Below are positions 1 to 7,283 of a stretch of DNA of 64,000 nucleotides, one piece after another. Position 1 is the first letter of the stretch; every line of letters starts with the position of its first letter. The notes beneath the pieces were generated by a model. That model did not search any database. It saw only the letters and a program-made list of their open reading frames with translations, and was not told where the DNA came from. Made by a program: the position numbers and the translations under genes. The stretch is from Candidatus Daviesbacteria bacterium (lineage in GTDB: Bacteria; Patescibacteria; Microgenomatia; Daviesbacterales; UBA10151). The stretch lies in the NCBI GenBank assembly GCA_016187025.1, contig JACPKM010000001.1, positions 186,001 through 250,000 on the forward strand, in the 5' to 3' direction.

Positions 1-165
1 TTTTATTACTCCAATTTCTAGATTTGTCCCTGCAATTTTAATTTTCTTATCTTGAGCTGATAAGAAAATATTATCTAAAACAGGCAGCGTTGATTTGACT
101 CCTACAGATCTTGAGACTGCTGATAATGGAGGCAGTAAGTCTTGTTGTAATACTGATAGCTTCAC
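1..165 (-). CDS. dnaN: DNA polymerase III beta clamp, N-terminal part (cut by window edge)
   Basis: The minus strand reads VKLSVLQQDLLPPLSAVS followed by a typical beta-clamp start (TLPVLDNIFLSA, then TNLEIG) and runs off the left edge after 55 codons. The clamp tethers the replicative polymerase to DNA. The start is a GTG at 165-163. A strong Shine-Dalgarno GAAGGAG lies at 180-174 on the minus strand, inside the end of the preceding nuclease gene, with 8 nt of spacing, so it is translated from a polycistronic dnaA-nuclease-dnaN message. This is one of the few clear Shine-Dalgarno sites in the window. The identification rests on the N-terminal domain only. Confidence 0.88.
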   Translation of the reverse strand, partial: MKLSVLQQDLLPPLSAVSRSVGVKSTLPVLDNIFLSAQDKKIKIAGTNLEIGVIK

Positions 166-170
166 TAAAA

Positions 171-620
171 TTACTCCTTCCGGGCAGATACAAAGCGGTT
201 GATCTCCTCTTCGGTCACCTTAATCAACCGGAAATGAATCTTTCCTTGTGTAATGAGGTTTTTAATATGTTTTTCCTCATCAGTCAAGATGTAATTAATC
301 CCAGACTTCACTTCAATAAAGTCGATACGCTCATTATTTTTAATACCAATAAAATCAATTGGCCACCCTAAGGGCACTATCCTGTCATAATCATACCTTA
401 GCTCAGCATATGTCAAAAGCTCTGCCATTTTTCCTTTTTGTGGGTTTATAGAGCCTTGAATGGTTTGTAAAACCCTAGCAGGCAAGTCCTGAACTCCCTT
501 GTATAAATCTATTAAATCTGTAGGGATATCTTGGGCTTTTTTTGAATGAAGTCTTCCTAATAAATAAGCTACTGCTAAAAAAAGTATAAATAATCCTGCC
601 AGAACCAAATTCTTTTCCAT
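171..620 (-). CDS. Membrane-anchored Holliday-junction-resolvase-related endonuclease
   Basis: 149 aa. Residues about 5-23 form one hydrophobic segment (LVLAGLFILFLAVAYLLG). The C-terminal half has the PD-(D/E)XK pattern: an E in GKMAELLTYAELRYDYD, a D in WPIDFIGIKN, then IDFIEVKSG as the E-x-K motif. This matches the predicted-endonuclease family distantly related to archaeal Holliday junction resolvases. It lies between dnaA and dnaN, six bases from dnaN, so a role in replication or repair near the origin is plausible but inferred. The membrane anchor would place the nuclease at the cytoplasmic face. The substrate is unknown. Confidence 0.72.
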   Translation of the reverse strand: MEKNLVLAGLFILFLAVAYLLGRLHSKKAQDIPTDLIDLYKGVQDLPARVLQTIQGSINPQKGKMAELLTYAELRYDYDRIVPLGWPIDFIGIKNNERIDFIEVKSGINYILTDEEKHIKNLITQGKIHFRLIKVTEEEINRFVSARKE

Positions 621-803
621 AAGTTTTCAACTTATAAATTAGATTATACCTTACTTTTTAATACAGTAGTGTTATTAATATAGTCTGTGGATATGTTAAT
701 AACAACTTTTTTCAGGTTCACCTTTCACCTTTTTTTCGTGTTAACGGCTTGTTGAGAAATTGTGGATAACTGGTGGAAAAAGTGGATAACTGGTGGAAAA
801 GTC
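621..803. other. DnaA-box cluster downstream of dnaA (part of candidate oriC)
   Basis: This gap holds a perfect DnaA box in reverse orientation (TGTGGATAA, 761-769), a one-mismatch box (AGTGGATAA, 781-789) and another one-mismatch box (TGTGGATAT, 686-694). The first two belong to a tandem 20-bp direct repeat (761-780 and 781-800) identical except at the first base. The flanks are AT-rich. Together with the boxes upstream of dnaA, this suggests a bipartite origin around dnaA, as known in several bacteria. Confidence 0.6.
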
Positions 804-2117
804 TTAAATCAACCTTTGCTTGATCTCGCCAATAACCCTTTGTATCTCCTTGTCACGAGAAAGCAGGGTTTTAATTTTGTCCCGGCCATGCATAATAGTG
901 GTGTGGTCCCTGCCTCCCAGCATCTGTCCCACTCTTTCTACAGTTATATTTAGTTCTTCGCAAAGAAGGTACATAGTAAGATGCCTTGGTAACACAAGCC
1001 CCTTTTGTCTTTTTGGACCAGTCAGATCTTTTTGGGAGATATCAAAATACTCGCAGATGGTTGTAAAAACCCTTTTTTGGTCGAAGCGGGTAATTCTTTG
1101 AGTTGAATCCTGTAAAAACGGACTAACATTTTGGATAGTTGGTGCCAGGTTTTGAGCGTGTAGCGCCTGAAGGATTTGAACCAATTTTCCCTCCAGCTCC
1201 CTGATATTAACATCTAAAGAAGAAGCCAGTTGCTTTAATACTTCCTCGGGTAACTCTTCATCTTTCTCTGCGCATTTAGCGCGCAAAATCGCCACTCTGG
1301 TATCAAAATCCGGAGGTTGGATATCCAGCATCAACCCGCCGGCAAACCTGGATTTTAGACGATCTTCCAGTTTAACTATCTCGTGGGGAGTCCGGTCTGA
1401 TGTTAAAACCATTTGAGCGTTTTTCCCCTGCAGCTCATTAAATGTATGGAAAAATTCTTCCTGAGTCCCTTCTCTGCCGGAAAAAAATTGAATATCATCG
1501 ATCAGCAAAAGGTCAATTGAACGGTATTTGTTCCTTAGCTCCCCCATTTTGTGTTGCTGGATTGCAGAGACGTAGTCATTCATAAATTTTTCTGAGGAAC
1601 AATAAATAACCTTTAAACGAGGCTTATTTTTTAAAAGAGCATGACCTATCCCAAGCATTAAATGTGTTTTCCCGACACCTGTTCCCCCATAAAGAAACAG
1701 GGGGTTATATGAGATGCCGGGGTTTTGTACCACTGCCTGGGCTGCAGCAAAAGCGACATTGTTTGATGGTCCAACCACAAAGTTTTCTAAAGTATATTTA
1801 GGATTTAATTGAAAAGCTGGGGCGGCAGGGGGCTGAAAAAAAACCTCTTCTGTAACTTCGGGCTTAGCTAAGTTTTCTTTGACCACAAATTCTACAACAA
1901 CCTTTTTATTCAACATTCCTTCAAAGGTGGATTCAATTAAGGGTTTATGCCTTTGATTTAAAGTTTCTTTAATAAAGGCATTAGGGGTGGAAAGGATCAC
2001 TTTATCTTCAGTGACCTCTTTTAAGCTGGTTTTTAAAAACCATGCCTTTAAATTGGCGCTGCTAACTTGAGGCTTAATAGTTTCCAGAAATCTATGCCAG
2101 AGCTTTAAATTATCCAT
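804..2117 (-). CDS. dnaA: Chromosomal replication initiator DnaA
   Basis: 437 aa, close to the usual length. Domain I covers about residues 1-75, followed by a short linker to about 105. The AAA+ domain has Walker A GGTGVGKTH at 144-152 and Walker B LLLIDD at 203-208. The C-terminal helix-turn-helix domain has the DnaA signature GGRDHTTIMHG at 401-411. DnaA-ATP binds DnaA boxes and opens the origin. The gene is divergent from rpmH across a 156-bp gap with an inverted pair of perfect boxes, which suggests autoregulation. A TAAATT hexamer lies 6 nt before the ATG. The nuclease and dnaN follow on the same strand. Confidence 0.98.
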   Translation of the reverse strand: MDNLKLWHRFLETIKPQVSSANLKAWFLKTSLKEVTEDKVILSTPNAFIKETLNQRHKPLIESTFEGMLNKKVVVEFVVKENLAKPEVTEEVFFQPPAAPAFQLNPKYTLENFVVGPSNNVAFAAAQAVVQNPGISYNPLFLYGGTGVGKTHLMLGIGHALLKNKPRLKVIYCSSEKFMNDYVSAIQQHKMGELRNKYRSIDLLLIDDIQFFSGREGTQEEFFHTFNELQGKNAQMVLTSDRTPHEIVKLEDRLKSRFAGGLMLDIQPPDFDTRVAILRAKCAEKDEELPEEVLKQLASSLDVNIRELEGKLVQILQALHAQNLAPTIQNVSPFLQDSTQRITRFDQKRVFTTICEYFDISQKDLTGPKRQKGLVLPRHLTMYLLCEELNITVERVGQMLGGRDHTTIMHGRDKIKTLLSRDKEIQRVIGEIKQRLI

Positions 2118-2273
2118 ATAGTAAATTTATTGTGGATAAGTCCACAAGAGTTATCCACAAAATAGTCTACACCTCCTTTTTTAGCAAGGTAGAGAAACTA
2201 TTAAAAACTAGATCAATTTCTTAAACCAGGACCTTGCTATACAAAGATAGAATTTTCTGTTAATATTTATCTT
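2118..2273. other. Candidate oriC: dnaA-rpmH divergent region with inverted DnaA boxes
   Basis: Two perfect DnaA boxes face each other: TGTGGATAA at 2131-2139 and TTATCCACA at 2151-2159. The remainder is AT-rich. All recognisable genes to the right up to 11 kb are on the plus strand and the dnaA operon runs left, so transcription diverges from here, as expected at an origin. Confidence 0.65.
2258..2266 (+). promoter_or_regulatory. Extended -10 promoter of rpmH, leaderless geometry
   Basis: TG-n-TAATAT, with the hexamer at 2261-2266. Seven bases separate it from the rpmH ATG at 2274, so transcription should start at or next to the start codon. A TTGCTA at 2234-2239 is 21 bases upstream, too far for a standard -35 box. 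Confidence 0.5.
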
Positions 2274-2411
2274 ATGCCAAAAAGGACATATCAACCCAAA
2301 GCAATTAAAAGAGTCAGAAAACATGGTTTTAGAGCCCGGATGCAAACCAAGGATGGTGCTAAAGTACTAAAACGCAGAAGAGCTGTGGGACGAAAGAGTT
2401 TAACTGTTTAA
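2274..2411 (+). CDS. rpmH: Ribosomal protein bL34
   Basis: 45 aa, MPKRTYQPKAIKRVRKHGF followed by RARMQTKDGAKVLKRRRAVGRK. This is the compact basic bL34 sequence of the large ribosomal subunit, of full length. Its stop TAA (2409-2411) overlaps the rnpA ATG at 2411 (TAATG), implying translational coupling. It is the first gene of the conserved origin cluster rpmH-rnpA-yidD-yidC-khpB. Confidence 0.97.
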   Translation: MPKRTYQPKAIKRVRKHGFRARMQTKDGAKVLKRRRAVGRKSLTV

Positions 2412-2773
2412 TGCTTCCTAAACAAAAAAGATTAAACCTCAAAAAAGATTTTAAATGGGTGGCAGAAGGAAAATCTGCTAGCAGTAAGAGCTTTAAATTA
2501 TTTTACAGAGCTGGTGAGAATAGATTACCAAGGATTGGCATTGCCCTTTCTACTAAATATTTTAAAAAAGCCCATGATAGAAACAGGGCAAAAAGGTTGA
2601 TGTCCCAAGCGTTTTGTGATACAAATCACAAACTACAAAATAATCTAAATATTGTAGCCCTTCCCAACTGGAGGGTGTTTGAGGTAAAATCTGATAGTTT
2701 AAAAAAAGAGTTAGAAGGTTTACTTGGAAAAGAAGGGTTGATAAATGAAAAAGATAACGCTGGTGCTAATTGA
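2411..2773 (+). CDS. rnpA: Ribonuclease P protein component
   Basis: 120 aa. It begins LPKQKRLNLKKDF, the usual N-terminus of the RNase P protein, and carries the RNR signature as HDRNRAKRLMSQAF around residues 54-67, which contacts the P RNA. The holoenzyme trims 5' leaders of pre-tRNAs. The start overlaps the rpmH stop, and the last 29 bases overlap yidD in another frame. Order and overlaps match the conserved origin cluster. Confidence 0.95.
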   Translation: MLPKQKRLNLKKDFKWVAEGKSASSKSFKLFYRAGENRLPRIGIALSTKYFKKAHDRNRAKRLMSQAFCDTNHKLQNNLNIVALPNWRVFEVKSDSLKKELEGLLGKEGLINEKDNAGAN

Positions 2774-2945
2774 TTTTTATAGAATCTTTTTGTCTTTTGA
2801 CAGGGGTATTTTGTCTTTACTTGCTCCAGGCGGCGCGTGCAAATATGCCCCGACCTGCTCACTTTATACAAAACAAATGATTGAAAAATATGGTGTGTTG
2901 AATGGAGTAATAAAGGGGCTAAAAAGAATATTAAGCTGCAGATGA
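2745..2945 (+). CDS. yidD: Membrane protein insertion efficiency factor YidD (short form)
   Basis: 66 aa. The amphipathic N-terminus (LVLIDFYRIFLSF) precedes the family core GGACKYAPTCSLYTKQMIEKYG and GVIKGLKRILSCR. The conserved Cys residues of the CxxxPTCS motif are present. It ends just after the position where longer homologues continue with an HP-containing tail, so it is a minimal version. The start lies inside rnpA, and the stop TGA overlaps the yidC ATG (ATGA). YidD assists YidC-dependent membrane insertion. Confidence 0.9.
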   Translation: MKKITLVLIDFYRIFLSFDRGILSLLAPGGACKYAPTCSLYTKQMIEKYGVLNGVIKGLKRILSCR

Positions 2946-3808
2946 ATATAGGAGATTTATTTAACTTAATATTTATGGGGCCAATCATAAACGTGTTGGC
3001 TTTTGTCCTTAACGCCCTTAACTCAATAGGTCTACCAGGGGCTTTGGGATTTTCCTTGATTTTACTGACTGTTTTGATCAGGTTGCTGGCCTGGCCTTTA
3101 ATGACTACCCAGTTAAAATCCGCCAAAAAAATGGCTGATTTGAAACCTCATTTAGATGAGCTTAAGAAAAAACATTCTGATAAACAGGAGTTGGCCAGGG
3201 CACAGATGGTTTTGTACAAGGAACATGGAGTAAATCCGGCAGCCGGATGTTTACCTGCCCTTCTTCAGGTTCCGGTATTTTTGGCCCTTTATCAGGTAAT
3301 TATTAATGTGTTACCAGGCAAAGAAGGAAGCATCGATTTTCTAAATTCTTTACTCTATCTTCCAACACTAAAATTTCCAGCAAATATTGATGTGAACTTT
3401 TTTGGTTTAAACTTAGGCGCTAAACCAGCAGAATTTGCAAGTTACGGGTGGTATTTACTGGCCGTACCTGCAGTTACAGCCTTGCTTACTTTTATTCAGT
3501 CAAAAATGACGTTGGTAAAACCTGTTAAACATTATCCTTCTGACTCGCCAAAAGAAGCAAAAGAAAAGGAAGGTTTAGAAGAAAGCATGGCTCAAATGCA
3601 GTCACAGATGGTGTTTTTAATGCCAATTATGATCGGTTATTTCGCCTTTACTTTTCCCATAGGACTTGCAATTTATTGGAATACGTATACAATACTTGGA
3701 ATATTGCAGCAATATTTGGTGTCTGGTTGGGGTGGAATGAGCGATATTATGAAAAGACTAGGAGTACCAGAAGTCCAGCTTGCAAAAAGTAAGAAAAATA
3801 AAAAATGA
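2942..3808 (+). CDS. yidC: Membrane protein insertase YidC/Oxa1
   Basis: 288 aa with about five membrane segments: residues 5-25, 35-56 (SLILLTVLIRLLAWPLM, with the groove arginine), a segment around PALLQVPVFLALYQVII, YGWYLLAVPAVTALLTFI, and the last around FPIGLAIYWNTYTILGILQQYL. A basic loop follows the second segment (LKSAKKMADLKPHLDELKKK). It lacks the large periplasmic domain of Gram-negative YidC, so it is of the short Oxa1/SpoIIIJ type. It inserts and folds membrane proteins with or without SecYEG. It overlaps yidD and khpB by ATGA junctions. Confidence 0.95.
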   Translation: MNIGDLFNLIFMGPIINVLAFVLNALNSIGLPGALGFSLILLTVLIRLLAWPLMTTQLKSAKKMADLKPHLDELKKKHSDKQELARAQMVLYKEHGVNPAAGCLPALLQVPVFLALYQVIINVLPGKEGSIDFLNSLLYLPTLKFPANIDVNFFGLNLGAKPAEFASYGWYLLAVPAVTALLTFIQSKMTLVKPVKHYPSDSPKEAKEKEGLEESMAQMQSQMVFLMPIMIGYFAFTFPIGLAIYWNTYTILGILQQYLVSGWGGMSDIMKRLGVPEVQLAKSKKNKK

Positions 3809-4257
3809 CACAAGAACAATTAAGCGAAATACTGGATAATATATTAGGACTTCTTCTGCTGGAGGGAAGTTATGAGTTAGAAGAGTCTGAAGAGGGTTTT
3901 CATGTGTTTATTCAAACAAAAGATGCAGGAAGGATTATTGGCTATAGAGGAGAAGCTTTGCAATCCCTTCAGCTGATAGTTAGCCAGATTGCTACGCAAA
4001 AATCAAAAGAATTTAAAAGGGTCATTGTTGATGTAGAAGGATGGAGAAAAAACAAAGAAGGAGACTTGGCAAAAAGAGCTGAGGAATGGGCAAGCCAGGT
4101 TAAGGAGTCCCAGAAACCGATGGAGCTTGAGCCGATGCCTTCTTGGCAAAGAAGAGCAGTTCATTTAAAGATTCAAGAAATGCAAGGTGTAGAATCAGAG
4201 AGTGTAGGTGAGGGCTCAGAAAGACACTTAGTTATTAAACCTGCCAAAAGCGATTAA
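3805..4257 (+). CDS. khpB: RNA-binding protein KhpB/Jag (KH-R3H)
   Basis: 150 aa. The KH-like part includes GRIIGYRGEALQSLQLIVSQ (about residues 45-64). The R3H part follows with VDVEGWRKNKEGDLAKRAEEWA and PMPSWQRRAVHLKIQ. The N-terminal Jag domain of Firmicutes homologues is absent. KhpB binds RNA and affects cell division and envelope control in Gram-positives. It sits directly after yidC as usual and overlaps it by ATGA. Its stop overlaps the next start by TAATG. Confidence 0.9.
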   Translation: MTQEQLSEILDNILGLLLLEGSYELEESEEGFHVFIQTKDAGRIIGYRGEALQSLQLIVSQIATQKSKEFKRVIVDVEGWRKNKEGDLAKRAEEWASQVKESQKPMELEPMPSWQRRAVHLKIQEMQGVESESVGEGSERHLVIKPAKSD

Positions 4258-5522
4258 TGCTCAGGCGTTTTGAAAAGATTCTACTTTTTCTGATCACACT
4301 ATTTCTTCCTACACAACTGGGTAAGCACTTTTGGCCTGAGTTTAGTCAAATCCACTCACTGCATATAGATTATCTATCCCCTACTATTTATTTTTGGGAT
4401 CTTTTGGTAATAGCATTAATATTTATTTTTCTTCTCCAAAGGAAAAAAATTAATAAATGGGCTTTAAACCTCTTCTTGCTTTTTATTCTGGCTCAAGTAA
4501 TGTCTTTGGTTCAAATAATTTGGAACAAAGAGGTTAACTTAGGAGCTGGGTTGGCAAGGCTTGAGCAATATTTGATTGCTGGTTTTTTTGGCGTTTATAT
4601 TGCATCCAAAAATATACAAAAGATAAGCGGGTTGCTATTTTGGTCCCTTAGCTTTTCGCTGATTTTACAATCGCTTTTGGCACTGGGACAGTTTTACTTC
4701 AAAGCAGATTTAGGGATGTGGTTTTTGGGTGAAAGGGGGTTTAATATTACTACTCCTGCAATTGCAAAATTTGATTTTTATGGGCAGGAATTTTTACGTC
4801 CCTACGCAACATTTCCCCACCCAAATGTTTTGGCAGGCTTTATGGTGGTGATACTGCCTATATTGTTGCTAGTTAATGGGTTGGCAAATAAACATAGTTT
4901 TTATCTAAAAAAATTAAGCGTCTATACCTTAGCTTCTTTGGCAATGATGCTGTCTGGTCTTGTAATCTTTCTGACTGTTTCTAGGGTGGCCTTAGTTTGT
5001 TTTCTAATTATGGGACTTGTAGTGCTGAGAAAAGCAGGACTAATTTTACTGGGTTTATCATCACTTTTTTTCCTACCTGTTTTCATTGAAAGGTTTACAA
5101 CAATTTTTACATTTGACAATTTATCGCTGCTCCGCCGGGAGGAGCTGGCAAATATTTCCTTAGAGCTTTTTAAAAAGAGTGTGCTTTGGGGGGTTGGGCT
5201 AAACAATTTTATTCCTATGGCAGCTGATAGTTTACTGGTTGGGCCAAGTAGATTTTTACAACCTGCCCACAACATTTATTTATTGACCCTTGCTGAGACT
5301 GGTTTGATTGGATTTCTTGGGCTGTTTTGCTTAATTGTTTTGCCTATCTTTAAACTTACTAGGCCCTTTTTCAAGCCTAAATCTTTTCTAATTGCCTCCT
5401 GGGTAATTTTGCTTTTTTTGGGGTTATTTGACCATTACTTTTTAACTCTTCAGCAAGGCTATCGTCTAATGTTTTTGTTATGGGGAATCTCTTTTGCCGT
5501 GTTAGAATACCAGAGTGTATAA
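4257..5522 (+). CDS. O-antigen ligase/polymerase-like membrane protein
   Basis: 421 aa, about 11-12 hydrophobic segments. The central region has the Wzy/WaaL-type sequence RPYATFPHPNVLAGFMVVIL, with a large loop later holding VGPSRFLQPAHNIYLLTLAETG. This resembles the O-antigen ligase superfamily, which transfers or polymerises lipid-linked glycans outside the membrane. It is translationally coupled to khpB and overlaps the next gene, a flippase, by 8 bases. A ligase-flippase pair suits export and assembly of a surface polysaccharide or glycoprotein glycan. Ligase versus polymerase cannot be decided here. Confidence 0.75.
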   Translation: MLRRFEKILLFLITLFLPTQLGKHFWPEFSQIHSLHIDYLSPTIYFWDLLVIALIFIFLLQRKKINKWALNLFLLFILAQVMSLVQIIWNKEVNLGAGLARLEQYLIAGFFGVYIASKNIQKISGLLFWSLSFSLILQSLLALGQFYFKADLGMWFLGERGFNITTPAIAKFDFYGQEFLRPYATFPHPNVLAGFMVVILPILLLVNGLANKHSFYLKKLSVYTLASLAMMLSGLVIFLTVSRVALVCFLIMGLVVLRKAGLILLGLSSLFFLPVFIERFTTIFTFDNLSLLRREELANISLELFKKSVLWGVGLNNFIPMAADSLLVGPSRFLQPAHNIYLLTLAETGLIGFLGLFCLIVLPIFKLTRPFFKPKSFLIASWVILLFLGLFDHYFLTLQQGYRLMFLLWGISFAVLEYQSV

Positions 5523-6777
5523 GTTAGTTAAAATCACTCAGCAAACGCTTTGGCAACTAGTTGGTAAAGCGGTTACATCCTTCTCTACTCTGCTTATTTT
5601 AAGTTTTATTACAAGATTTTACGGTGAAGTTGGCACAGGAGTATTAACCCTTGTTCTTGCTTATCTTGGTTTTTTTACTATAGCAGTTGATTTGGGTTTT
5701 AATGCCTATCTAATGCCTCAACTGCTGGAAAATTATCAGCTTGTTTGGAGAAAGCTATTTGGCTTGAGAATTTTAGTTGCAGTATTTTTAGCAGTTATTG
5801 CCATCTTTGGTATTTTTTTCTTTCCCAATTATGACCCATTGGTTTACCAGCTGGTTTTAATCGGAGCAGCAGGTGCACTAGCTCAACCGGCTTTTTTTAT
5901 AACCGCCAATGCCATCTTTCAATCTAAACTAAGGTATGACCTGTCTATTATTTCGTCTTCTCTTGGATCACTGGTAACTTTAATTTTAGTTATCTTAGTA
6001 GTTTATAACAGGTTACCTTTGCAATTTGTAATGGCGGGTTATTTGCTTGGCTGGATTATAACAGCTTTTATTGCCTTAATACTTGCTGGTAAATTTATCC
6101 ACCAGCTATCTCCTGTTTTTGACCCAAATTTTATTAAAAGGGTTTTTAAGGGTGCATGGCCAATTGCTTTAACCTTACTTTTGAATGTATTCTATTTTAG
6201 AGCGGATATATTTTTACTTTCTTTTTTAAAGCCAATTGGTGATGTAGGTATATATAATCTTTCTTATTCAATATTTCAATCAGCTTTAGTTTTGCCCACC
6301 TTTATTATGAATGGATACTATCCGTTGATGATTCAAAGTTTTAAAATGGGCAAAACCGCCTTTTTCGGGCAGTTAAAACAAGCAAGCTTAGGTATGCTGG
6401 GACTGGGTGTGTTGGGAATACTTGCCACTTTTGTATTGGGAAGTTTTATTATATTTGCTATTACGGGCGGAACGGGTTTTCTGGGAGCAGCTGAATCCTT
6501 AAAAATATTATCTTTGGGCTATCCGGCTTATTTTATGTCAGCTTTACTGATGTGGACTCTGGTGGTAATAAAAAAGTATAAGGCAATGGTATTTATTTAC
6601 CTAATTGGTTTGGTTTTTAATGTTTGCATAAACATTATTTTTATCCCTCTCTACTCATTTATTGCTACTTCCTGGATTACCGGGCTTTCTGAATACCTTG
6701 TACTTGCGCTGCAAATAATAGCTTTAGCATTGGTTTCTAAACGATCCTGGATTGTGGACAAAAAGGCTGTGATTTAG
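5515..6777 (+). CDS. Polysaccharide flippase (MATE/MOP superfamily, Wzx-like)
   Basis: 420 aa with about 12 hydrophobic segments and the Wzx-type N-terminus (TLWQLVGKAVTSFSTLLILS, then RFYGEVGTGVLTLVLAY). The start is GTG at 5515, inside the last codons of the upstream ligase-like gene (8-base overlap). Such proteins move lipid-linked oligosaccharides across the cytoplasmic membrane. With the upstream O-antigen ligase-like gene it forms a glycan export pair. Confidence 0.8.
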   Translation: MYKLVKITQQTLWQLVGKAVTSFSTLLILSFITRFYGEVGTGVLTLVLAYLGFFTIAVDLGFNAYLMPQLLENYQLVWRKLFGLRILVAVFLAVIAIFGIFFFPNYDPLVYQLVLIGAAGALAQPAFFITANAIFQSKLRYDLSIISSSLGSLVTLILVILVVYNRLPLQFVMAGYLLGWIITAFIALILAGKFIHQLSPVFDPNFIKRVFKGAWPIALTLLLNVFYFRADIFLLSFLKPIGDVGIYNLSYSIFQSALVLPTFIMNGYYPLMIQSFKMGKTAFFGQLKQASLGMLGLGVLGILATFVLGSFIIFAITGGTGFLGAAESLKILSLGYPAYFMSALLMWTLVVIKKYKAMVFIYLIGLVFNVCINIIFIPLYSFIATSWITGLSEYLVLALQIIALALVSKRSWIVDKKAVI

Positions 6778-6784
6778 GTATACT
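6755..6784 (+). promoter_or_regulatory. Promoter of the RNase H-like gene, leaderless geometry
   Basis: TGGACA (6755-6760), an 18-base spacer, then TATACT (6779-6784). The ATG at 6791 follows after 6 bases, so no room remains for a leader or Shine-Dalgarno site. The promoter lies in the end of the flippase gene. Confidence 0.55.
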
Positions 6785-6790
6785 GCCCAC

Positions 6791-7207
6791 ATGGAACTTA
6801 GGCTCTTTACAGACGGTGCCTCACGAGGTAATCCTGGTCAGGCCTCCTACGGTTATTTGATATTAGATGAAAAAAACCAAGTAATTCACCAGGAGGGAAA
6901 AAGCTTGGGAATTGCTACTAACAATTTTGCCGAGTATTCAGGAGTGCTGTCTGCCCTATCTTTTGTAAAAGAAAAGATTTTCAGTGGCGAAAGCCTAGAT
7001 ATATTAATAAGCGCTGATTCAAAGCTAGTGGTAGAACAGCTATCGGGAAGATTTAAAATAAAGTCAGAGAGCTTAAAGCCCCTAATACGAGAAATTAAGT
7101 TACTAGAACAGCTTCTGGGAAGGATTAAATATATACATATTCCAAGGGAAAAAAACAAGCAAGCAGATGCTTTGGCAAATAAAGCCCTCGACTCACTTTA
7201 CCCATAG
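6791..7207 (+). CDS. Ribonuclease HI-like protein (reverse-transcriptase-like RNase H fold)
   Basis: 138 aa. All four acidic residues of the RNase H site are visible: D in LFTDGASRGNPG (residue 8), E in NNFAEYSGVLSAL, D in LISADSKLVVEQL, and D in KNKQADALANKAL. It also has the family sequence YIHIPREKN. It lacks the basic protrusion of E. coli RNase HI, like YpdQ/archaeal-type enzymes. It probably degrades RNA in RNA-DNA hybrids. It has its own promoter and is followed by an unrelated gene. Confidence 0.87.
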   Translation: MELRLFTDGASRGNPGQASYGYLILDEKNQVIHQEGKSLGIATNNFAEYSGVLSALSFVKEKIFSGESLDILISADSKLVVEQLSGRFKIKSESLKPLIREIKLLEQLLGRIKYIHIPREKNKQADALANKALDSLYP

Positions 7208-7249
7208 AATGATTTACCGAAAGGCATATTAAGATATCTTTGCTCTCTC

Positions 7250-7277
7250 TTGAATTTGATTTCTTTTCTGGTACGAT
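7250..7277 (+). promoter_or_regulatory. Promoter of the epimerase-DUF4012 gene, leaderless GTG
   Basis: TTGAAT (7250-7255), a 16-base spacer ending TGG, then TACGAT (7272-7277). Six bases later comes GTG at 7284. The promoter supports the GTG as the real start. Confidence 0.55.
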
Positions 7278-7283
7278 TTACCC

